DNA of 64,000 nt, taken from NCBI GenBank assembly GCA_009823505.1, contig VZQC01001595.1:1658100-1722099 (forward strand). Reading direction: 5' to 3'. This document shows positions 58,301-64,000 of the stretch, one piece after another. The first letter of the stretch is position 1, and each line of letters begins with the position of its first letter. The stretch is from Rhizomys pruinosus. Lineage: Eukaryota > Chordata > Mammalia > Rodentia > Spalacidae. The translations under genes and the position numbers were made by a program. Under the pieces are notes generated by a model. The model was given only the letters and a program-made list of their open reading frames with translations. It ran no database searches and was not told the origin of the DNA.

Positions 58301-59424
58301 CAATACATTTCAAGAAAATTGAAAAGTGTGATAGTGACACAGGTAGAGTTAGATGAGTAAAAGAACTAGTAATATATACATATATACATATATATGTGTG
58401 TGTATGTTTAAATATATACTTTGTGTATGAAATGAATTATATTTAACTCAATGGAGAAAAGACAGAACATTTAAATTTGCATGATTTCCCTTTGGAAGAT
58501 ATCTTGATTGAACATTGGGTTAATATCTGTCACAGAAAAACTATAGTTGAATTGAATGTTTAAGTGAAAAAAATGACAAACTAGGACATAGTAGAAATGA
58601 GGGAATTAAAAATAACAGAGATAAAATTGTTTTGTTATGTAAAAAAACAAGTTTTTTAAAAGTCTTAAACTGAGCAGATATTTCTTCAAGAAAAATGTCA
58701 ACGTCAATAAGCAAATGAAAATTGAGGGTTAATCACATGCAATTCATATCACAATCACAGCAAAGGATTGATTAAGCCAAGAAATTAGGGGTATGTTATG
58801 TATTGATAGACAGAATACAACCCACTTCTAAAAGAACAAAAAATTTGATGGCTGACATTAAATTAAATATACTTACTGACCAAAGTTACCATAATTCCCT
58901 TACCAGGATCAAAAATCTGAAACATTGTTTCTATGATATTAACAAGAAACTTTTCATAAAAATAAGTAATTTGCACATTTCTGGTAAGAGTATAAATAAT
59001 TATTTGGTTACTGGTACATTCTTTTCAGGCAGCGATTGTTCTCTAGGAATGGTACCCACAAGTATAATCACAGGTAGGTAAAGTGTTAAAGGTTCAAAGT
59101 TGGTGTTTGCAGCAGTGTGTGTAACACAGTGTTTTCAAATAATTCAAAACATCTATCAATAGAGATGTAAAGTTTTTCAAGTTAGAAAACAGCAGAAAAT
59201 AAGATACTATTACACTGTTAAACAAAAGATTAAGAAAATAAAGGAGACAAGGATAGAGAGATGAGGAAGTGAGAAGGAAAGGACAGGCAAAGAGGGAGGC
59301 AGTGTGTTGTATGCTTCTAAAGAGCTAAGAGGATTTAAGATTTCTGTTCCACCAATAATATGACAAGTAAACTTTAGAGCAAAGAGATAGTCAGTTGAAT
59401 ATTTCTGAAATATTCAAAATAAGT
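58301..59424. other. Intronic single-copy sequence
   Basis: AT-rich, with a TATATACATA run near 58375-58400; nothing else recognised. Confidence 0.5.
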
Positions 59425-59580
59425 GGCAAAGGCATGGTAGGTCTTGCCTTTATTCTTAGCACTAGGGACAGGAGGGCTGCCATGAGCACTATGTAATGTG
59501 TTTACACTGTGTAATGAGTTACAGACCAACTGGGACAACAGAGTAAGAACATGTCTCAAAACAAAATAAAAAACAAAAAA
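59425..59580 (+). mobile_element. Degraded B1-like SINE
   Basis: AGGCATGGTAGGTCTTGCC...TTCTTAGCACTAGGGACAGG...CTGGGACAACAGAG...GTCTCAAAACAAA. Confidence 0.6.
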
Positions 59581-59663
59581 AAAAAACAGGAATAGAGTTA
59601 TTTAAGAAAGTATTTCTCAAATATATTAGTCTTGGAAATCCTTTCAATATTAAAAACTTCTAA

Positions 59664-59831
59664 GCTGGGCATGGTGGAGCAAGCCTTTAATCCTAGCACT
59701 TGGGAGGCAGAGGCAGGAAGATCTTTGTGAGTTCAAGGCTAGCCTGGTCTACAGAGTGAGTTCCAGGACAGCTGGGGCTACAGGGAGACCCTGTCTCGAA
59801 AAGACCAAAAAGAAAAAAAAAAAAAAAAAAA
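59664..59831 (+). mobile_element. B1 SINE, young
   Basis: Near-consensus B1 with a long poly(A); duplication AAAAACTTCTAA at 59652-59663 and 59832-59843. Confidence 0.95.
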
Positions 59832-59954
59832 AAAAACTTCTAACAGCACAATAGTCATCCATACATAAATACCACTGTACACATGTGTATGTGGCTTTAT
59901 ATATGTGCAGTTATTGTGTTAGAAATTTAAAATGATGAATTATAGAAATATCTA

Positions 59955-60150
59955 TTAACTGGCACCAGCAAGATGGTATGTAAAAGAACTTGCTTCACAA
60001 GTTTGATGACCTGAGTTCATCTCCAGAACCTATGAGAAGGCAGAAGGAGGGACCTCACTGCACCAAGTTATCCTCTTACTTCCACATGTGACCTTGGGAC
60101 CTGCACCCCCCCCCCGCCAATACGTACAAATAACAACAAATAAAATAAAA
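59955..60150 (+). mobile_element. Old tRNA-derived SINE (B2 superfamily)
   Basis: CTGGCACCAGCAAGATGG...GTTTGATGACCTGAGTTCATC...CAAGTTATCCTCTTACTTCCAC, then a C run and an A-rich tail. Confidence 0.6.
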
Positions 60151-60439
60151 TTAGCTTTCAAAAGAAGTGTTTAACTAACTTAAAAATAATGACTAACTAA
60201 TCATGTTATCTTAATTACCACATTTATATAAAAAGATATTCAAATACAAACAAAAATTTGCTGAGAAGGTATTTTATATGTTTGCAAATCTATTTCAGCT
60301 ATCTCTTAAGGGAGCACATCTCACATTCTGCATTAAATCTATAAGGATGCATGTTTTCTCTGAAATATATGAGGAAAATATAACTTTGAGTAGGTGGATG
60401 AGGAAGATAATTTATTTTATTTGTATTGCATTTTTGTTT

Positions 60440-60790
60440 ATTTCATACATAACCTTTCAGTAATTCTTATTCACCTTTATAACCCTTCTCCGTTAGAATC
60501 CTTCCACAGTCCTCCACTGGAATTGTGCCAAAGCCCACTGTGTCAAGTCACCATCCCCAGACAATCCTCAGTGCAAGCTGATCCACTGAGGTCTAGTCAT
60601 CCCATTTAGTGTCCCTCACTTTAACATTAGCTCTTCCTCACCCAGCAGTAATCAGCTGCCAACATTTCTTCTGCTAAGATCGGGACCTATGGCCCTTTTC
60701 CACAGTTCTATGCTGGGTTTTTGTCTGCTTGAGATCATGTGAATCCTGTGCATGCTGACACCATCACTGTAGGTTCATTAAACGGGGGGG
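60440..60790 (-). mobile_element. Probable old L1 3'-UTR remnant
   Basis: C/T-rich text with CATAACCTTTCAG and GTTCTATGCTGGGTTTTTGTC resembles the reverse of rodent L1 3' regions. Ends with a G run at 60784-60793. Tentative. Confidence 0.35.
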
Positions 60791-60793
60791 GGG

Positions 60794-61845
60794 GTGTATA
60801 TTTGTTTCCACATCAAAGCACAGAAAGTTCGTTTCTTAAATTTCAGGAAAAGGAGTTTCTTAAATTTTGCTTACTGTGTGAAAGACAAATTTGATCAATA
60901 AACTTTTCTTATTTGCTGACAAAATCCATTGATTATCATACGCTTTAAGGGTTTTATGGTTTTCTAAAAGTATGTATTGATCATTTGGTTATTTTGAATA
61001 TACCGCTCCCTAAATTATGCTGATTCTATAAGTGATGACACAGTATTATTTAACTTAAAATGCATTAATATCAAAATGTTTTATTTGAATATTTTAGTTA
61101 TTAGAGATAATCAAAATCACACTGATGTTTCATTATAGAGATTTACTGACAATGGTTACAGTTCAGTGCCAATTTCTTGATTTCTGCTAAGACATAGGCA
61201 CTGATTGTGGCATTAGAATAATGTTACTATAGTGAAGGTAGTAGAGAAGTTTTTAGAAACATGCAAATAATGTGACTTTGAACTTCCTGAGTGAATTTTT
61301 AAGACTCCTTGTCCAAGGAACATGTGAACTAGAATTTAATTGAGAACTATTGATGTGAAAGAAACAGGATTTTCTTTTACAAACCACATACAAACCAACA
61401 TACACGTACATCACAATGGAAGAGAAAAACCAATAAAAATATAATAAAATAAAGGATATTAAAGAGTAACTGAGACAAAAAGAAATGACAATAGCTAAAC
61501 CTGCACACTATTAAAATAAACACAAGTTAAATAAGGAGAAATCAGTTTATAATAGATAAGTGGCAAAACACACACACACAAAGTCAGAACATCAAGTAAC
61601 TGTGAAATATTGTGTTGTTCATGGTGGCTATGTATGCTGGCGGGGCCCTTTATATATACTAGTTAGTAAAATTATTAGTGGGTGTATTCCTTGAAAAATG
61701 TATCAGTACTATGGCAACATTAAAAAAAAAATCTTTGTTAGCAAAGAGGAATTTCCTAGAAGAATAGAGATTTAACATACAGAAGCTCAGTGCTAGAGTA
61801 CTTTTCTAGTACATGAGTGATTCTCAATTTAAACCCCAGTGCCAC
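60794..61845. other. AT-rich intronic sequence
   Basis: Nothing recognised. Confidence 0.5.
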
Positions 61846-61968
61846 ACATACAGATTCGCACACACATGCACACACAAAACATGTATACACACAAACATAT
61901 ACAGAGAGAGAGAGAGAAAGAGAGACAGAGAGACAGAGAGAAACAGATGAGACAGAGAGACAGGCACA
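61846..61968. repeat. (CA)n / (GA)n compound simple repeat
   Basis: Interrupted CACACA runs, then AGAGAGAG and GAGACA units. It generates the spurious Cys/Ser-rich open frame on the minus strand. Confidence 0.9.
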
Positions 61969-62206
61969 CAATAAGCTATACTATAAAATTAAAATAGAAA
62001 ATGTTCATATCTATGCAAATAGGGATTGTGTTTGTGTGTTAGCTCTCACACAGTGAAGTTATTACCATCTATGCATCAGAAATATTGAACTGAACTTATA
62101 CATAGATATTTCTACAAAAATATCAATACTGTGAAAGAGAGAGAACAAATGAAATATATAAAATGCATGTATGTAAGTTTGAAATCACATATTAAGAATT
62201 AAAAAC

Positions 62207-62350
62207 AGCTGGGCATGGTGGCACACACCTTTTGTCCCAGAACTTCTTGGGAGATGGAGGCAGACAGATCTCTGTGAGATCAAAGGCACCCTGATGTAGA
62301 TAGTATGTTCTAGGCCACGTGGGGCTACAATGAGATGGTCTCAAAATTAA
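62207..62350 (+). mobile_element. B1 SINE, diverged
   Basis: GCTGGGCATGGTGGCACACACC to ATGAGATGGTCTCAAAATT. Confidence 0.85.
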
Positions 62351-62790
62351 AACAAAAATAAAATTACATACTTTCCTGTAAGTTCCTTATGTATAAAGAA
62401 ACTCAGGGAAAGTGAAATGAAAGTTTTTATATCAATTCTTATAAGCTGATTTCCTATGAAGTTGTAAGGGATTAGGAGGAAAGTGGAGAGTCTGAAATAA
62501 CTTGAAATTAATGGCGATGACATCTTAGCCTGGTGGATCATAACTGTGAGTATTGACATAAAAAGATATCTGATCCTCAATGTGGGCATATGCGAGTCTA
62601 CCTGAGGGTAAATGCTAATTTGTTTTTCCCGAGTCTTCCTCTTTTTTCAAAGAAAACAACTTCAGTATAACCATGTGAGATGATCTCAGTTACCTATAAA
62701 AGCATTATCTTAGCCTTTTTACTCTGGTTTAAGATAATTTGCATCTGAAATTAAAAGGTATTTACTTGCTAACCCTATTAAAAACTTCAT
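62351..62790. other. Intronic single-copy sequence
   Basis: Nothing recognised. Confidence 0.5.
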
Positions 62791-62945
62791 GGTTGGCTGC
62801 AGTGATGGATGGCACATGCTTTTAATCATAGCACTTGGGAGGCAGAGACAGGAAGATTCCTCTGAAATTGTAGCTGGCCTGGTCTATAAAGCAAGCTCCA
62901 GGACACCTGGGGCCAAGCAAGAACTTTTTTTCTCAAAAAACAAAA
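62791..62945 (+). mobile_element. B1 SINE, diverged
   Basis: GGTTGGCTGCAGTGATGGATGG...TAATCATAGCACTTGGGAGG...TTCTCAAAAAACAAAAC. Confidence 0.82.
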
Positions 62946-63091
62946 CAAAGAAAATAAATAAATTTGCATGTGCAGAGAACTTAAACCCAAACTGAAATAA
63001 ACAACTACTTTTCTGTTTAAGTGATCTTTTTTTTTCCTACCTTAGGTTGGTTGCAGGAAGTTGGATACATTTAGTGCATTTAAATAGACAT

Positions 63092-63310
63092 CTGGGGGTG
63101 GAAGGATGGCTGAGCAGTTAAGAGCACAGACTCCTGCAAAGGACCTCTGTTTGAATCCCAACACTCAGATTGTGGCTAACAACCACTTGTAACTTCAGTC
63201 CTAGAAGAATTCAATGCCCTCTTTTGACTTGGTGGGCACTGCAAGACATGGATGCATTTACACACATGGAAGCAATACACTCATATGCATAAATAAAAAT
63301 AATAATTTTT
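63092..63310 (+). mobile_element. B3/B2-type SINE, old
   Basis: CTGGGGGTGGAAGGATGGCTG...GTTTGAATCCCAACACTC...CATAAATAAAAATAATAA; followed by an AT-rich run to 63365. Confidence 0.82.
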
Positions 63311-63457
63311 TAAAATATTTTTTATATATTTTTTTATATTTTTATATATTTATATAAAAAATATATTCTGTTGTCTTTCCCTCATAACTTTTAAGGAAAT
63401 AAACAAAAGCTTTCTGGTAGTTGTTTAACAAGTTCAAATTTAGATAGAAATAACACT

Positions 63458-63702
63458 TGTAGGGCTGGGGAGATAGCCTAGTGGTTAAGAGCACTGACTG
63501 CTCTTGCAGAGGACCGGGGTTTGATCCCCAGCACCCACATGGCCGCTAAGAACTGTCTGTAACTCCAATTCAAGGAGAACTTCAGTTCCAGGGTAATCCG
63601 AGACCCTCTTCTGACCTCCACGGTATTGCACGACACAGGTGCACAAGCCTACATGCAGACAGTACACTCATACACATACAAAAATAAATAAAAATTAAAA
63701 AA
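63458..63702 (+). mobile_element. B3-type SINE
   Basis: AGGGCTGGGGAGATAGCCTAG to an A-rich tail; duplication AGAAATAACACT at 63446-63457 and 63703-63714. Confidence 0.94.
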
Positions 63703-64000
63703 AGAAATAACACTGGATTTCTATGAGCTGCCACAGAACTTCCATAATAATATTCTTTATAAAATGATTAAGAATAAATATGGATAGATTTTCATGATAT
63801 GTACAAAGCAGGTGATCTTTCAACCCATGACTTCTAAAAATGGAGATTTTAAAAATAGTGACTTTAATGTTTAACATTTGTTTTTTTAAAGTGAGAGCTT
63901 GCATAATGCATAGTTAATTCTTTAGTGTAAACATCAAAGTCATGACAATTAGTGAATCTCTAATTCCTGATTCTTTTATAATTTTGCATTTCTAATTCCC

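Noticed and set aside
61756..62056. Cys/Ser-rich and Glu/Thr-rich frames
   Set aside because: Translations of the (CA)n/(GA)n simple repeat.

Overview
This is a 64 kb piece of a mammalian chromosome from a muroid rodent. The repeat spectrum shows this: many B3/B2-type tRNA-derived SINEs, B1 SINEs, a B4-type SINE, Lx-like LINE-1 fragments and MaLR-type LTRs. The species cannot be resolved by eye. The only cellular gene I can support is Edil3 (Del-1, EGF-like repeats and discoidin-I-like domains 3), read on the minus strand. Three internal coding exons are visible: 53107-53262, 50966-51110 and 45747-45931. They have canonical splice sites and phases that join (0, 1, 0). They encode the last two thirds of the first F5/8 type C (discoidin) domain and the first third of the second. 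Everything else in the window is intron.

Layout by coordinate. Positions 1-45746 belong to the intron after the third exon; no further exon is recognised there, so it is at least 45.7 kb long. It holds an L1 fragment split by a complete LTR element with a 5-bp target duplication (1-4090) and a second L1 3' fragment (6095-7442). A repeat-poor block of about 4 kb follows (12722-16680). Next come a minus-strand L1 (19280-20990) and a deeply nested L1/LTR region with an inverted, twin-primed L1 (26690-32945). Then there are long single-copy stretches, a promoter-like GC-richer island (42990-43700) and another inverted-looking pair of L1 remnants (43770-45650). Positions 45932-50965 and 51111-53106 are the two short introns. 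Positions 53263-64000 are the 3' part of the upstream intron, which is longer than 10.7 kb here.

No RNA genes, CRISPR arrays or operons are expected or seen. Most long open frames are translations of SINE or LINE sequence. The longest, 380 codons at 2162-3304, is the internal region of the LTR element. I see no clear new biological system. The best leads are the 380-codon ORF with its in-frame 57-bp duplication, the CCAAT/CRE/TATA cluster at 43152-43188 antisense to Edil3, and the two L1 copies whose inverted segments start at the same ORF2 position. All identifications are by eye, without database searches.
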